DNA of 64,000 nucleotides, from positions 310,001-374,000 of the forward strand of contig CM030722.1 of the NCBI GenBank assembly GCA_018127085.1, written 5' to 3'. Both the position numbers and the translations under genes were made by a program. This stretch comes from Pneumocystis sp. 'macacae'. Taxonomy: Eukaryota; Ascomycota; Pneumocystomycetes; Pneumocystales; Pneumocystaceae. Of the stretch, positions 45,119-57,603 are shown in pieces. Numbering within the stretch: the first letter of the stretch is position 1; each line of letters begins with the position of its first letter. The notes under the pieces are model-generated. The model was not told the origin of the DNA and ran no database searches. It saw nothing but the letters and a program-made list of their open reading frames with translations.

Positions 45119-45730
45119 TTTTTAATAAGTTTTTTGATGAATTATCAAATCATAAATCTCCAAGAAATAGAAATAAAAACCAATTAAAAATAAAAACACA
45201 TAAATAAAAGAAAAATAAGAAAATTAAAGAACTATATTCACAAAATATTCCGAAAAATTACCCTTAAAGATAAGAAATGTCTTTTCAACAATCTTAATAT
45301 CGAAGATTAACATTTCGAAAAAACATCAGAAAACATAAAAAAACATGAAAACATAATATTTTCAGGGAAAATAAAACGTTAAAATATTTTTCAAATAATA
45401 TAAAGAGTTTTCTTGTTGATTATTGTTATTTTTTCTTTTTTTTCTATTTTTTATTAACAAATATAGTATATTGATATCATTTTAATTTTATAGAATTAAA
45501 TGATTTAATAACGAATATTTTAGCTTGTTTAAATCCTAAACTATTTCAAGAAACAAATTTAATTCAATAAAATCCATTTAAGCTCATATCTTGACAAAAC
45601 CTCGAATTTTTTTTATTTTCTAGAATATCTAATCAATATATTTTTGTATATTATATTTAATATAGATCAATTAAAAAAGGAAAAATTATTAAAACTTCTA
45701 TTTTGAAACTCTTAATTTCATTTATATTAG
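45119..45730. other. Divergent intergenic region, MRPS5 / RNG3
   Basis: About 610 bases of A/T-rich DNA between divergent genes. It should hold both promoters. No RNA gene or repeat was recognised. Confidence 0.4.
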
Positions 45731-48306
45731 ATGTCTGAACAACTATTATTAGAAGAAATTAACCAAGGTAAAATCTAATAATGATTAATGTAATAATTGA
45801 TTTTCGTTTAGATATAAAGAATAGTATAAATTCAAAGGAAAAAGTAGATCTTTTTATTAAAAAATCCAGATTATGCATTAAATTAAAAAAGATCGATATA
45901 GCATTAGACACACTTTTTGAAGCTTTTCATATATCTCCTCAAAACGAAGACATTAGATCTTTATTAAATACAATAAAAACACAATTTCAAGAAATAGGGA
46001 TATTTCCTACTGATTATATTAAAACTATTTTATTAGATAACTCGATAAAAAGTAATAAACAAGAAGTGTTTAGTTGTTTTTTAGGACCTAATCAAGATAT
46101 AAGAATTAAAAATTTCATTAACGAAAACGGAATACACGAATTAATGGAAGGGTTTTCAAAGTCTTTATATGACTTACATTTTTCTCTTACTGGACATCTT
46201 ATTTTTATGCTCTGCTCTTTATCAGATTTAGCATCTAAATCAATGATTAGTTATCTAAATACCAACACATTTGATGCAAAGTTTTTCTTAAAAGTTCCTA
46301 ATACTATTATTGAAACATTATTTTTAATTTTTCATAAAAAAAACTTATGGTCATCTACAAAAACATGGGAACTTTCTTTAATAAAATTTTTTAATGACAT
46401 TAGCAATGAAATAAAAGAATCAGGGAAAGAAAGACAAATACTATTATTAAGAAATATTTCTAATATTTTTTCTCTAGAAAATATCATTTTTCAATTTTTT
46501 TGTAATTCTTATTCTTTACATAGTATACTTGGTCTATTTGATCTAAGGAATGATAAAGAAACTAGAAAACTATCTTCGTTAATACTTTCGAAACTAATTA
46601 AAAAAAAAAACATTATTACAGAAGAATTTTTACAAGATCGTATCTTTAATTATATTGTTGAGTGTTTAAAAGAAAATACAAACAAAAAGTTAATTGAAAT
46701 ATACTCGATTTTTATTCACATTTTCATACTTGATTCATCAATTGGAGCGTCTCTTTTTTTAAAAAATGGGTTTTTAGAAGAATTATGTGCAGATATTCAA
46801 AATGATGACGAAGCAAATCTTTTTTTTTTACAAATGATTTCATCTTCTTGTATCAATTCTAGTTGCCGTGAAAAACTGTTAAAAATGTTTATTCCGATTT
46901 TAGATAATTTAAGAAAAAAGAAAAATATCAAAATTAATTCTTTATCTGAAATTATTATGATAAAATTAACATATCAAATTAATAAAGAAGAAAATACTAG
47001 CAATTTATCTAAGGAGGATATATTAAATCTAACAAAAAACCTTGTTTCTATTATTTCTCAAGATTATATTAATATAAACATTTCATTCATTGAAGGTTTA
47101 GCCTACGTTTCTATGTTCTCTTATATAAAAGAATACTTAGTTTCAGAAAAAAATCTATTTACAGCTATTTTTAAAAGAATTAAAGAAGAATCAGATGATG
47201 TCAATTTTGTTTTTCCAATTCTTGTATGTATTAAAAATATCGTAAGTTACAAACCTAAATTAACTGAAGAACAAGAACAAATAGCCAAACTCAAAACTAT
47301 ATTACAAGAGTCTTTAGTGATCTATGAAGATAATCTAGAATCAGATGAAAAAGTTTCAGAACGTTGTTTAAAAATAATAAATTACCAAATATTAGTAATT
47401 CTTAATTCAGCCTTATCATGTAAATTGGATAGTATAAAAACATTGTGCTCAAAAATTATATTGTCACTTGCAACAAAGCCTAAACATCGCTTTCTTCTTG
47501 CAGAACAAGGTGCTATTCGACTCCTTTATAATATAATAAAAGATTCTCAAATAAAAACATTAACTATTGAAGACTCAGAAAATAATTTCCAATATCCTGC
47601 AATAATTTCACTTACAAAGATGCTAATCACTATCAATCCAAATTCAATATTTGACCGGTCAAGACTTCAGGTTGATGATATTGTGATATATATATATGAA
47701 TGTTTAAAAATATCTGAAAATGACAACCTGTTAGTTCAATTTGAATGTCTTCTTGCACTCACTAACTTAACTTCTATGAACATGGAAGTCAGAGAGAAGT
47801 TTATTTCTATTCTTTGGCCTATAATTGAATTATTATGGCTTTCAGATAATCAATTGATTCAGAGATCAGCTGTTGAATTATTATGTAATCTAGTTGCATG
47901 TCCATCTGGTATAACATTATTTAACAAAAAGAGAAAACAAAGAATTCATATTTTATTAGCATTAGCAGATTCACCTGATAAAAAAACCCGTATAGCAGCG
48001 GGAGGAACTTTAGCAATTTTGTCTAACAATATATCTATTTGCGAGACAATATTAGAAAAAAAGAAAGGAATTAGAATTATACTAAACATGATAAATGAAG
48101 AAACAGATGATTTAATACATCGTGGATTAGTCTGTATAGCAAATATAATATATTCAACGAATTTTAAAAACGTGCTTATATTTAAAGAAGTGAGTATTAT
48201 TAAAAGTTTATCCGAAATTATAAAAAAAACCAAAAATAAAGAAATCATTAATTTGTCTTGTCAAATCATTCAAGAATTACAAAAGCTGAATTATATTAAT
48301 GAATAA
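45731..48306 (+). CDS. rng3: UCS-domain myosin chaperone Rng3/She4 (UNC-45)
   Basis: Myosin-specific chaperone needed for actomyosin contractility and cytokinesis. Exon 1 encodes MSEQLLLEEINQ and is joined by a 42-nt intron to one very long exon (the rest, about 840 residues). The N-terminal part has a short helical repeat (IKLKKIDIALDTLFEAFH). It is followed by armadillo-like helical repeats throughout, with the C-terminal UCS signature blocks KHRFLLAEQGAIRLLYNI, FECLLALTNLTSMN, IQRSAVELLCNLVACPSG and RIAAGGTLAILSNN. The length fits fungal UCS proteins, which lack the TPR domain of animal UNC-45. Confidence 0.88.
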
Positions 48307-48375
48307 AAGAATAGATATGTATATATAACGATATATAATATGTATGATTTCAACAAATATTTAAAAAATCAAAAT

Positions 48376-49131
48376 TCATTCTAGTAGATCAAAATCTTCA
48401 TCTTCTATAATATCAATTGTCATATTACATTTTTTTTGGTTATCTTTTTCAAATATTGTCAGCTTATAGGTGTTAATATTAGCAACAAATAGAAGCTATA
48501 ACTCTTCAACTTTTGTTGTATCTAATTCTTCAATTTCTTCAAAAAAAGATTCTAAATCATTTGATATTATAGGAAGTTGTATATTTCCAAGTTCTTCTTT
48601 CAAGTCTTTAGAGATTTTTTTTTTTTCTCTTAAAAATAAAGGCCCTAATTCCATATTTTTAAATTGTATTCTTTCTTGAAGAAAATTTCTTAGCTGTATA
48701 TCATAATCCAGCTTCTTTTTTTCTAATTCATCACTATCTAATGTAAGAACATGAAAAATATTTCAAAGGGAGGTACAGCTTCGCTTTTTTGTATAGATCA
48801 AAATCGTTTTGAATATCGGATTTCCATTTCTCATATTCACATATACTTTTTTCTTTTAATGATTGTGAAACTAGATTATCTAGATCCCTTAGACGCTGCC
48901 ACAATATTTCTATTAACATTAAAGAATATAATATTAGTTTATTTTGGTTACCTGCTTGAGAAAAAGAATTATTTATGTTTTTTTGTAATTCATGTAATTG
49001 ATTTATTTCATTAAAAAACCTTTTTATAATACAATTTAAAGAAGATATTGATTTTCTCATTATATTTAATTTCTCGTATATTTCCTATACTTTTAAATAA
49101 AGAGTTATATTTTTCAGTATTTTACATCCAT
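48376..49131 (-). CDS. Coiled-coil protein of unknown function
   Basis: Spliced reading: MD-EIYEKLNIMRKSISSLNC, RFFNEINQLHELQKNI, EILWQRLRDLDNLVSQSLK, YEKWKSDIQNDFDLYKK, LDELEKKKLDYDIQLRNFLQ, then an acidic end FFEEIEELD and IIEDEDFDLLE. Four introns restore one frame. The first exon would have only two codons (49131-49126). It looks entirely helical, about 190 residues, in the range of small kinetochore, BLOC or dynactin subunits, but I do not recognise the family. The tail-to-tail neighbour RNG3 ends 70 bases away. Confidence 0.6.
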
Positions 49132-49142
49132 TTTTTCAACTT

Positions 49143-49449
49143 CTAATACTTTTTGCAAAAAAAAACACATACTAATTTTATATCAATTGAGTCTAATATG
49201 TAAATTCTAATATACGTCCTAAAGAGATTTTGTGTATGTGGTAAATTTTCTAATTTTCTATGTATTTTAATTATTTTTTCGTCATTAATAAAAACTTACT
49301 TTTCATATATAGCCATTTCTTCAAAAAATCTATTAAAAATATATATTTTTAAAGAAAAGAACAACAAAAATAATAAAGACTTACGATTTTTCTTTTCTTA
49401 TTCTTTCAAAGTTAGTTATTCTTTGAATCAGGTTTAAAATTGTATTCAT
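49143..49449 (-). CDS. Small helical protein, unknown
   Basis: A possible two-exon gene. Exon 1 is MNTILNLIQRITNFERIRKE; a GTAAGT intron (about 49388-49335) leads to FFEEMAIYEKK, and another GTAAGT intron (about 49309-49268) to LENLPHTQNLFRTYIRIYIL. The ending is uncertain: read-through gives a stop at 49145-49143. Two consensus introns that join in frame argue for a real gene, perhaps a small mitochondrial or complex subunit, but no family is recognised. It is divergent from TYW2, with starts 30 bases apart. The 3' end nearly touches the start of the next minus-strand gene, so it may instead be a 5' part of it; I could not join the frames. Confidence 0.4.
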
Positions 49450-49478
49450 TTTATTTTTTCAAAAATTCAACAAACGTT

Positions 49479-50880
49479 ATGCATTATGCAATTGTTGTCC
49501 CAGAGAAAAAAATACAAGAAATAAAAGATATCTTGAGTAAAAACAACCTATATGATAAATCCAAAGGAATTTGTAAAATCAAAAAGAATGAGTCTCAAAA
49601 AAACAACGTTGGAAAACGAATAATTCATACTTTAAGAAAAAAGTCCATAAAGTTACAAGATACAAACACAAAAATACATGATATATTCCCAGAACTAAAA
49701 TGTGATATTACTGATCTTGAAATTTTAATCATTGAAGACGAATTAGAAAAAAAAAACAAACATTATCAATTAGAAACATTTGTGCACGATTTTATAAAAA
49801 GAATATGTATAAAATATAATTTAGATAAAGAAAAATGCTTTATTAATACACCTTCACGGTGGACAATCTATGGGAATATGGCATTGTTTCGAAAAAATGT
49901 ATTTTCATCTTCTCAATGGACATTTCTCTCAACTCTCCATTCATCAGATAAATCTGCATTTTATGAAGGTATTGCAAAATATCTTGGAGTTACACATATT
50001 GCAATGAATGCTCCAATCCCTTCAGATAATCTAATGAGGATTCCTATATCGTTCGTACCTCTATATGGAGATTTTGGGCCTAAAGTATCAAAAAACCCAA
50101 CAGAAAATGATTTTAAAGAGGCATTTTGGGTAACTATAAAACAAAATAATATTTACCAAGTCTGGTCCCCAATGTATACAATGTATAATACTCATATTCT
50201 TTCTTTAATATTAATTATCTAAAGGTTTTCGCGTGGAAATAGTATAAATTTATAAATATTTTTACAAATTACGTACTAAAATATAAATAGTAAAAGAAAA
50301 AGCTAGAATACTTACATTTAAAAATGTAGAAAATACAATAGTTGCTGATTTATATGCAGGTATAGGATATTTTGCGTTTTCTTATCTTAAAGCAAAAGCA
50401 AAAAGAGTGTTCTGCTGGGAAATAAACCCATGGAGCATAGAAGGTTTGTATAGAGGTGCATATCTTAATAAATTTATCTTCAAAAAAAGCAGTGACCTAA
50501 ATAACAGTTATACTGATCCATTAATTGTGTTTGAAAATACTAATACACTGGCAAATAAACAATTAGCAGGAAAAACCAAAAACATAAGACATATTAATCT
50601 TGGCTTACTTCCAAGTAGTGAAGATTCTTGGCCAGTTGCTACAAAAATACTCGATCCTAAAATGGGAGGATGGATTCATGTTCATGCAGCAGTTTGTGAT
50701 AAAGAAATATACAATTGGACAAACAAATCTAAAGATAAATTCACTGAATTATTTGAAAATCAATGGGAAATCACAATAGAACACATAGAAAAAATTAAAC
50801 GATTTTCCCCAAAATTATTACATATTGTAGTTGATTTATCATGCGTTCCAAAAACAAAAAAAAAAAACATAATTTATTAG
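49479..50880 (+). CDS. TYW2: tRNA wybutosine-synthesizing protein 2 (Tyw2/Trm12)
   Basis: Transfers the aminocarboxypropyl group from SAM to make wybutosine at G37 of tRNA-Phe. The start MHYAIVVPEKKIQEIK at 49479 was chosen as the first ATG in frame; upstream codons are non-coding-like. Then WTIYGNMALFRKNVFS, PLYGDFGPK, WSPMYTM-FSRGN (across an intron), EKARILTF, the SAM motif VADLYAGIGYFAFSYLKA, WEINPWSIEGLYRGAYLN, INLGLLPSSEDSWPVA and GGWIHVHAAVCD. It ends VVDLSCVPKTKKKN. Introns at about 50193-50222 and 50241-50289. Confidence 0.9.
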
Positions 50881-50938
50881 ACCAAAAATCATATAATACA
50901 AAATGATCCAATTTTATAAATGCCTTTATCCAAAATCA

Positions 50939-51711
50939 TTATCTTCTTAAATATTTTTTAGGTATTATAATAATGTTTATATCATTCATTGCCTATATTT
51001 ATTATCAAAAAAATATAAATATTCATATATACGTTAAGAGTCCTTTTCCTTTGATCTAATAACAAACTTTCTTTATAAATCATTTCACGATGTTTTTTGA
51101 AATGTTCAATACATTGAGAGTAATTCCAATCTGATTGACCATCTTTAAACTCATTATAATACACTTCAATATAATGAATATCAAACTACTGTATTAAAGC
51201 ATTTCTAGTAAATATATAAAGCTTACTTCTGTTTCAAAATCTTCATGATGTCCTTGAAAACCTAAATCTAACCACATTATTTAAATCACAATAATTATGT
51301 ATTTATGTACCAGGCAACACATTTCCTTCATTTATAAACGTTTTAAACTCATTTAGTGTAACGATTCCATCGTTATTTTTATCAAGATAATATAAAAGTT
51401 TTGTTTCTACTTGCTGTTTATAATCTTCTGATAAATTTTCATTATCTAATCCATAAATTCGCCTAAAATCCTTTGCAACCCAATAACCATTAAAACTGAA
51501 GCCATGAATATAAAAAAAATCGTCTATAACTATATTTAAAAATATTTCCTAAACGTTTTTAAATATATTTACCACAATTATAAGATTCTATATGATGTTC
51601 ATTTTTCATATGTTGATCCATCCAATTTTTATCACTTTTTACTACTGAAAAATAAAGAGAAATTAAAATTAAAAAAAAACATGTATTAATAATTCTTTTA
51701 TAAAAATTCAT
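50939..51711 (-). CDS. Secreted/ER-lumen EF-hand protein, Ssp120/nucleobindin-like
   Basis: The N-terminus MNFYKRIINTCFFLILISLY has a hydrophobic core and looks like a signal peptide. Then WMDQHMKNEHHIESYN, the first EF-hand-like region FFYIHGFSFNGYWVAKDF, and the canonical loop LYYLDKNNDGIVTLNEFKTF with D-N-N-D-G acidic ligands. Next come NVLPG, GFQGHHEDFE, FDIHYIEVYYNEFKDGQ and a helical C-terminus. The order matches fungal Ssp120 proteins, which act in the early secretory pathway with lectin-like receptors. A GTATAT...ATAG intron at about 51033-50991 moves the end to 50939; unspliced, the frame stops at 50982. Confidence 0.75.
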
Positions 51712-51812
51712 TACTTTATAAGTTTTTCTTAATGTTTTTTATTTACTTTTGTTAACATTTCAAAAACGTACTTAGATATTTCGATTTTTTAAAAAAATCA
51801 GAATGCAAAAAT

Positions 51813-52969
51813 ATGGATAAATTCAAAACATTAAGTACTAACAAACAACAAAATAACATTGAAGAAGGTAAGATTATGCTAATTTCCTTTTTTTGTCTTT
51901 TTTGTCTATTTTTCAGAAATATTCATTAATTTAGATGATATTTCGAATCTTTTAGTAGTAATTCTTGATACAAATCCATTTGGATGGGATACACTGTCAG
52001 AATACATATCATTTGACTCAGCAATAAAGGAAATTCTTGTATTTTTAAACGCACATCTTTCTTCAAATCAAAGCAACGATCTTGCTGTTCTCGCGTCTCA
52101 TACAAATTTTGTACAATATTTATATCCTTCTGTCCAAGCATCATCAGAAGACAATGAAAAGATATTAGAGAAAAACAAAGAAGATCAAAGTTTTCAAAAG
52201 TCTAATATGTATAGACCCTTCTATCTTATGAATAAACAAATTAAAGATAATCTTAAAAAATTAATTGATGAAGCAAATCAACAAGATGAAGATACACCAT
52301 CAACAATGATTGGGGGATCCCTATGCATGGCATTGGCATATGTCAATCGTGCCATGCGAAACGCTAATAAAAATAGGCAGAAAGCAAGAATTCTTATTAT
52401 ATCGGTATCCAGCGATATTACATTTCAATATGTACCTATTATGAACTGTATTTTTGGTGCACAAAAAAAAGTATCTATTAGTATTTATAAACATTTGTGT
52501 AATTTTTATAGAAAATTCCAATTGATGTGTGTAAGATTGGAGGAGATACTATATTTTTGCAACAAGCATCAGATGCTACCAAAGGCATTTATTTACACCT
52601 TGATAAACCTAAAAGCCTTTTACAGTATTTACTGGTTTTAAAGCAATTCTATTTTTAAAAAATATCTTAATTCGTTATTTAGATGATTTTTCTTCCAGAT
52701 CAAAGAGTTCGTCAGCATCTTGCTTTACCACTTCAACTCAATGTAGACTTTAGAGCGGCTTGTTTTTGCCATAAAAAAATATTAGACATAGGATTTGTAT
52801 GCTCTGTATGTTTGTCAAGTCAGTTTCTTAAATATTATCTATAATTTTATTAACGTTTATAGTTTTTTGTGTAATATATCCAAAGTGTTTAACATGTGAT
52901 ACCATATTTGATAAAAATATATTAGAAAAAAATTCAAGCAATTCATCTTCTGATGCTTTAAAAATATAA
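51813..52969 (+). CDS. TFB4: TFIIH subunit Tfb4 (p34)
   Basis: Core TFIIH subunit for transcription and nucleotide excision repair. Exon 1 is [18 protein letters not shown]. Then the vWA-like fold [107 protein letters not shown]. The C-terminal zinc-binding domain has [20 protein letters not shown] and, after an intron, [15 protein letters not shown], with the family's C4 motif. Five introns. The stop at 52967-52969 precedes the convergent TASP1 stop by about 140 bases. Confidence 0.91.
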
Positions 52970-53110
52970 TCTAAAACATTATGTAAATGATCTTGAATTT
53001 CCAGAATAAACAAATGAGCCAGGTGATTTTTTATTTTCAGAGATTTCAGCTTTTGATCTAGTATCATTGGAAAACATATAGCCAATTCCCTTTTAATAAT
53101 GAGCACTTTC

Positions 53111-54339
53111 CTAATAATAATGTACAAAATATACCATTGATGGTGTACAATGCGCAAAAAGGAAGTGTATTATATAATGAGTATTTTCTAATAACTCTGT
53201 TTTTACAACAACTAATCCAGCAGAAGGAATACGTTCTTGAATTACTCGTGATGCTTTGTCTTGTTAGAAACAAAACCATAATATAATAATTTTTTACAAA
53301 GAAAATCTTTTTCAATACATTTTTTTGTAGATCTTAATAAATCTTTACCTAAAAGAATTCTTTCGCAGCATTTTTTAGCAAGACCAGTAGCAATAATTTG
53401 TTCCCCAGAACCTTATTTTGACATTTAGAAATTATATAATATGTTGATTTTTATACCTGAACATATTACTGCCACGCCTGTTCCATCTTTATTCATTTCA
53501 ACCCACGTTCCAGCTATTGGAATAGCAGCCAGCCCAAGTCTTCCAGGATACTTCATAGCAATGCCTCCAGAACTTGATCCAGCAGCCAAAATACCATTAT
53601 TATCAACAACAATAGCACCCACTGTGTCCGAGACAGATTCCATATTTAACATCTTTACAGTATTCAATTCTTTCCTCCATTTTTCCCATAATGCACGAGA
53701 TTTTGGAGAAATGAGTATTTCTGGATCAACCTCTGTTATTCCATTTTGAATTGCCCATGACGTAGCCCCTTCACCAACAAGAATTCTATATTTTCCTTCA
53801 AAATCACAAATAAATAGAAACTTAAAACACTAACACAGGCTGGTTCCTGTTCAAAGATAAAAAATCATTTTGTGTATCGAGAAGTGCTTTTGCTACTGAA
53901 ATCGGATGCTCCATTTCTACATCATTAACATTACATCTTAGATATAAATCATACTTTTAAGAGCACCAACTGCACTTAATTTTCCAGAAAAACCGTCCAT
54001 TACTGAGGCATCACACTCCACTTCACCACTCAATGTCAAATTTGAACCATAGCCTGCATTTGTATATTCATTTGTTTCTAATAGTCGTATTGCTTTTTCT
54101 ACTGCTTCTACTGCTTTTCCTCCACTCTGAACCCATTCCATAGCTTCTTTGCAAGCCCTTTATACAAAATTACAAGATATAAAAAAAATAAATGACTAAA
54201 AACCGTTTACAAAGCTTTTTATATTGATTTTCATATGTTTTAGTATGACTTCCTGCTCCAATATGAACAACTACAAAACCTGTATTTTTTTTCCTAAAGA
54301 AACAGTTAATAAAGTCATTTTAAAAATATATTTATACAT
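53111..54339 (-). CDS. Taspase-1-type threonine aspartase
   Basis: Ntn hydrolase of the asparaginase-2 family that cleaves itself before the catalytic Thr and, in animals, cleaves MLL and TFIIA. Blocks: TGFVVVHIGAGSHTK, YKKLCKRACKEAMEWVQSGG, AVEKAIRLLETNEYTNAGYG, NLTLSGEVECDASVMDGFSG, AVGALK, LVGEGATSWAIQNGI, and SVSDTVGAIVVDNNGILA, in which Thr after SVSD is the predicted nucleophile. Then SSGGIAMKYPGRLG, WVEMNKDGTGVAVICSGSGE and a C-terminal VVVKTELLENTHYIIHF. The start codon appears split AT|G by an intron (54337 to about 54292). The stop at 53113-53111 truncates the tail relative to the human protein. Confidence 0.85.
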
Positions 54340-54493
54340 TTTCTATGCAAAGGTTTCAAAAATACGCCCAATTCAAACTTTTTTTAAATATATTTTTTGG
54401 AGATTTAAAATTAATAATTAATATCGAGACATCTAACTTTCTATATTCTCTATTTCATATAAAAAGAGTCGAAAAAAATATTTTCTAGAGAAA

Positions 54494-56073
54494 ATGGTGT
54501 CAAATCTTCCTGTAGTTATTATGGACAAGTATATTTTTTTTTCTTATAGAAATCTCTTTTTTTCAATTTAACCATTTTTAGTGGAACAGGATTGACAAAA
54601 ATTGGGTATCTTTTTACCCTATAATAAGTTAATTTTTTGTTTTTTAATATAGAAACACAGATTTTCAGGAAATGACACCCCTTCTTATGTTTTTCCTACT
54701 GTTATTACAACTTTACATACACCTGGAGTAGGATCTGGACGATCTGTTTCTTCATCAAAATCAGCCTTCTTAGGTACAAGTTCATCACTAACAAGTCTCT
54801 CAAATAGACGTGGAATAGAGGATCTTGATTTCTATATCGGCAATGAAGCACTAGAACATGCAAATGGATTGGGATATAGTTTGTGTTATCCTATTCGTCA
54901 TGGACTAATTGAAGCTTGGGATCATATGGAACGATTTTGGCAGCAAAGTATTTTTAAGTATTTAAAATGTGAACCAGAAGATCACTATTTTCTTTTGGTA
55001 TAAACAATTGATCTTTTTATTTTATCTTATTTTCATAGACAGAACCTCCACTCAATCCACCTGAAAATAGAGAACACACTGCGGAAATAATGTTTGAATC
55101 ATTTAACTGTTCCGGTCTCTACATTGGAGTCCAAGCTGTTCTTGCACTTGCTGCTTCATGGACGTCTTCTAAAATTCATAACCGATCTCTTACAGGAACT
55201 GTAATTGATTCGGGAGACGGCGTAACACATGTAACACCCGTCGTATGTACCACTTAACTTATTTGTTTCTTTTTTTTACAATTTAAAGGCGGATGGATAT
55301 GTTATTGGGTCAGCACTCAAACACATTCCTATTGCAGGAAGAGATATTACATATTTTATCCAATCTCTTCTACGTGATCGTAATGAGCCTGATACCTCTT
55401 TAAAAACAGCAGAAAAAATCAAAGAAGAATATTCATATGTATGCCCAGATATGATTAAGGAGTTTAATAGATATGATAAAGAACCAGATAGGTTCCAAAA
55501 ATATGTTGTAGAATTATCAGATAAGAAAGTGGTAGTAGATGTTGGATACGAAAGATTTCTTGGACCAGAGATTTTTTTTCATCCAGAGATTGCATCATCT
55601 GATTTTCTAACACCTTTACCTGAAGTTGTAGATAATGTAATTCAAGGGTCTCCTATTGATGTTCGACGTGGTTTATATAAGGTAGATATTAGTTAAAGAT
55701 GTAAAATATTATTTGATATTTATTAGAATATTGTTCTTTCTGGGGGATCAACAATGTTTAAAGATTTTAGTAAACGATTGCAAAGAGACATAAAACATAT
55801 TGTTGATGCTCGTATTAAAAAAAGTGAAGAGCACTCGCGTACTAAAAGTGGAGGACTTGAAGTAAATGTTATTTCACATAAAAAACAAAAATATGCTGTT
55901 TTTGTCGGTGCAAGCTTAATATCACAAGCGGTAAGCTTCTTCTTATGCAGTTAATAATTTTAATATATTTATAAAGCCTGAATTTTTATCGCATTGTTAT
56001 ACAAAAAAAGATTATGAAGAATATGGTCCTGGAATTGTAAGAAGATTTTCGATCTTTGAATCTTTTTTGTAAA
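54494..56073 (+). CDS. ARP3: Actin-related protein 3 (Arp2/3 complex)
   Basis: Nucleates branched actin filaments. Starts [11 protein letters not shown], then [13 protein letters not shown] across introns, [18 protein letters not shown] (the insert with Ser-rich segment as in fungal Arp3), [105 protein letters not shown] and [20 protein letters not shown]. Ends [16 protein letters not shown]. Six or so introns. The nucleotide-binding loops are intact. Confidence 0.94.
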
Positions 56074-56106
56074 TTTAACAAAAATTCATTTGGTGATATA
56101 TTTAAA

Positions 56107-57058
56107 CTATTGCTCATCTATTTGATTTTCTGACTTCTTTAGCAATACTTTTTCTAAAATATTTTTCTTCCACTTCAAATATTCTGAATAGTGTTTCTCC
56201 CCATAAAAATCAATCTGAGAATAAATCTTTTTCGAGAATTAGCATCTTAATCGCATGAAAAGGATTGTACCATCATTCCTACACCACTAATTGCCAAAGA
56301 TTGTGGTTCAATTTCAGATACAGATTCTATTCCTATTGATTGGTCGTTTTTTTCCTGAAAAATAGCATCCATCCATCCATATTCAATATTATCTTGTTTT
56401 ATTAAATCATTCCATCTTCTCCATTCTGCTTGTTTCATGTCGCGTATGCCAAGAACTGATAAAATTCGTTCTTTTTCTTCTCGATTTATCATATGTTCCC
56501 CCCGTAAACGCAGTAAAACTAATATAAATATAACAGCTACAAGCCCTTTCCTCTGATGTGCTTCAGGATATCTACTATGACATGCTCTTAAGGCATATAT
56601 AAAATATTTCATTTGTGATTGAACTTTCATTTTATCACACAGCTCATGAATCATTTCTATACATAAAGATAAACCTTTATCATTTCCCTCAGTCTCAACA
56701 AATACAGTTCCTTTTAACTTTTCTGGTAATTCATGACGAAACCGGTCTAAAAGAATCTGATATCTTTTTATTGGTAACGGCAATTTTTCCATAGATAAAG
56801 GTGGAAGTGACAATTTTTTCGACAATCTGACATCTTCAACAACCCATGCACATCAACAAAGTACTTTGAATCTCCTTACCTCTCACAGGCAACATGTGCA
56901 CATAGTCGGAGCCGTGCAGATTCTTCTTTAGGTTTTAGTATCATCTCTTTCCGATATGACCATTGAACCAACTGATCTACTGCGTTCAAAAGCACATTAG
57001 GATAAGGTTGTTCAAGTGTTGGAAGTATCTGATATAATATTTCCTCAAGATTAAACAT
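56107..57058 (-). CDS. ORC6: Origin recognition complex subunit 6
   Basis: Replication origin licensing factor. Spliced reading: MFNLEEILYQILPTLEQPY, VLLNAVDQLVQWSYRK, ESARLRLCAHVACER-LSKKL (a TFIIB-like cyclin fold start), LPLPIKRYQILLDRFRHELP, KYFIYALRACHSRYPEAHQR, VAVIFILVLLRLRGEHM. The apparent stop at 56247 is avoided by an intron from GTACAA (56273) to TCAG (56222). It adds a last exon: IDFYGEKHYSEYLKWKK, ILEKVLLKKSENQIDEQ, with the conserved W near the C-terminus that binds Orc3. Stop at 56109-56107. Converges with ARP3 only 33 bases apart. Confidence 0.85.
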
Positions 57059-57187
57059 TTTTACTTATAACTTTTTTATAGACGTCATTCAACGCTTGTC
57101 GGTGAAACAGTGACAAAAATTTAAAAATAAAATTTAAGAAATTTAAAAGATCAACCCATATAAAATCTATAAAAGTAAAACGCAACC

Positions 57188-57552
57188 ATGACAGGAGTAT
57201 GTGTTCGGAGAATTCTGTATATTTCTTCCTAATTAAAACCTTTTAGTTTATGCCTATTAATCCAAAACCATTTTTACAAGGGTTAACAGGACAAACTATA
57301 GTTGTCAAACTTAAATGGGGACAAGAATATATGGGATTCCTACAAAGTGTTGATTCCTATATGAATATTCAGTTAGCAAATACAGAAGAGTTTGTAGATG
57401 GGAAAAATACAGGTCAATTAGGCGAAGTTTTGATTCGGTAAATGACGATAAAAAAGTAAATTTTGACAAATTTTGACAGTTTTGGATATAGGTGCAATAA
57501 TGTTCTTTGGATTTCAGGAAATACCGATTGTATTAAGGCAAATAAAAATTAA
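57188..57552 (+). CDS. SMF: Spliceosomal Sm protein F
   Basis: Core snRNP protein of the Sm ring. Exon 1 is MTG, then a GTATGT intron (57197-57246) and [39 protein letters not shown] (Sm1), [32 protein letters not shown] (Sm2 across a second intron) and the end [10 protein letters not shown]. The Sm1 and Sm2 motifs and the length of about 88 residues are standard. It also serves telomerase RNA Sm rings in yeasts. Confidence 0.93.
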
Positions 57553-57603
57553 ATTCTTTTTCCCTTAAAACTAATATCGACTGTATGTGTAATATAATCA
57601 GGT

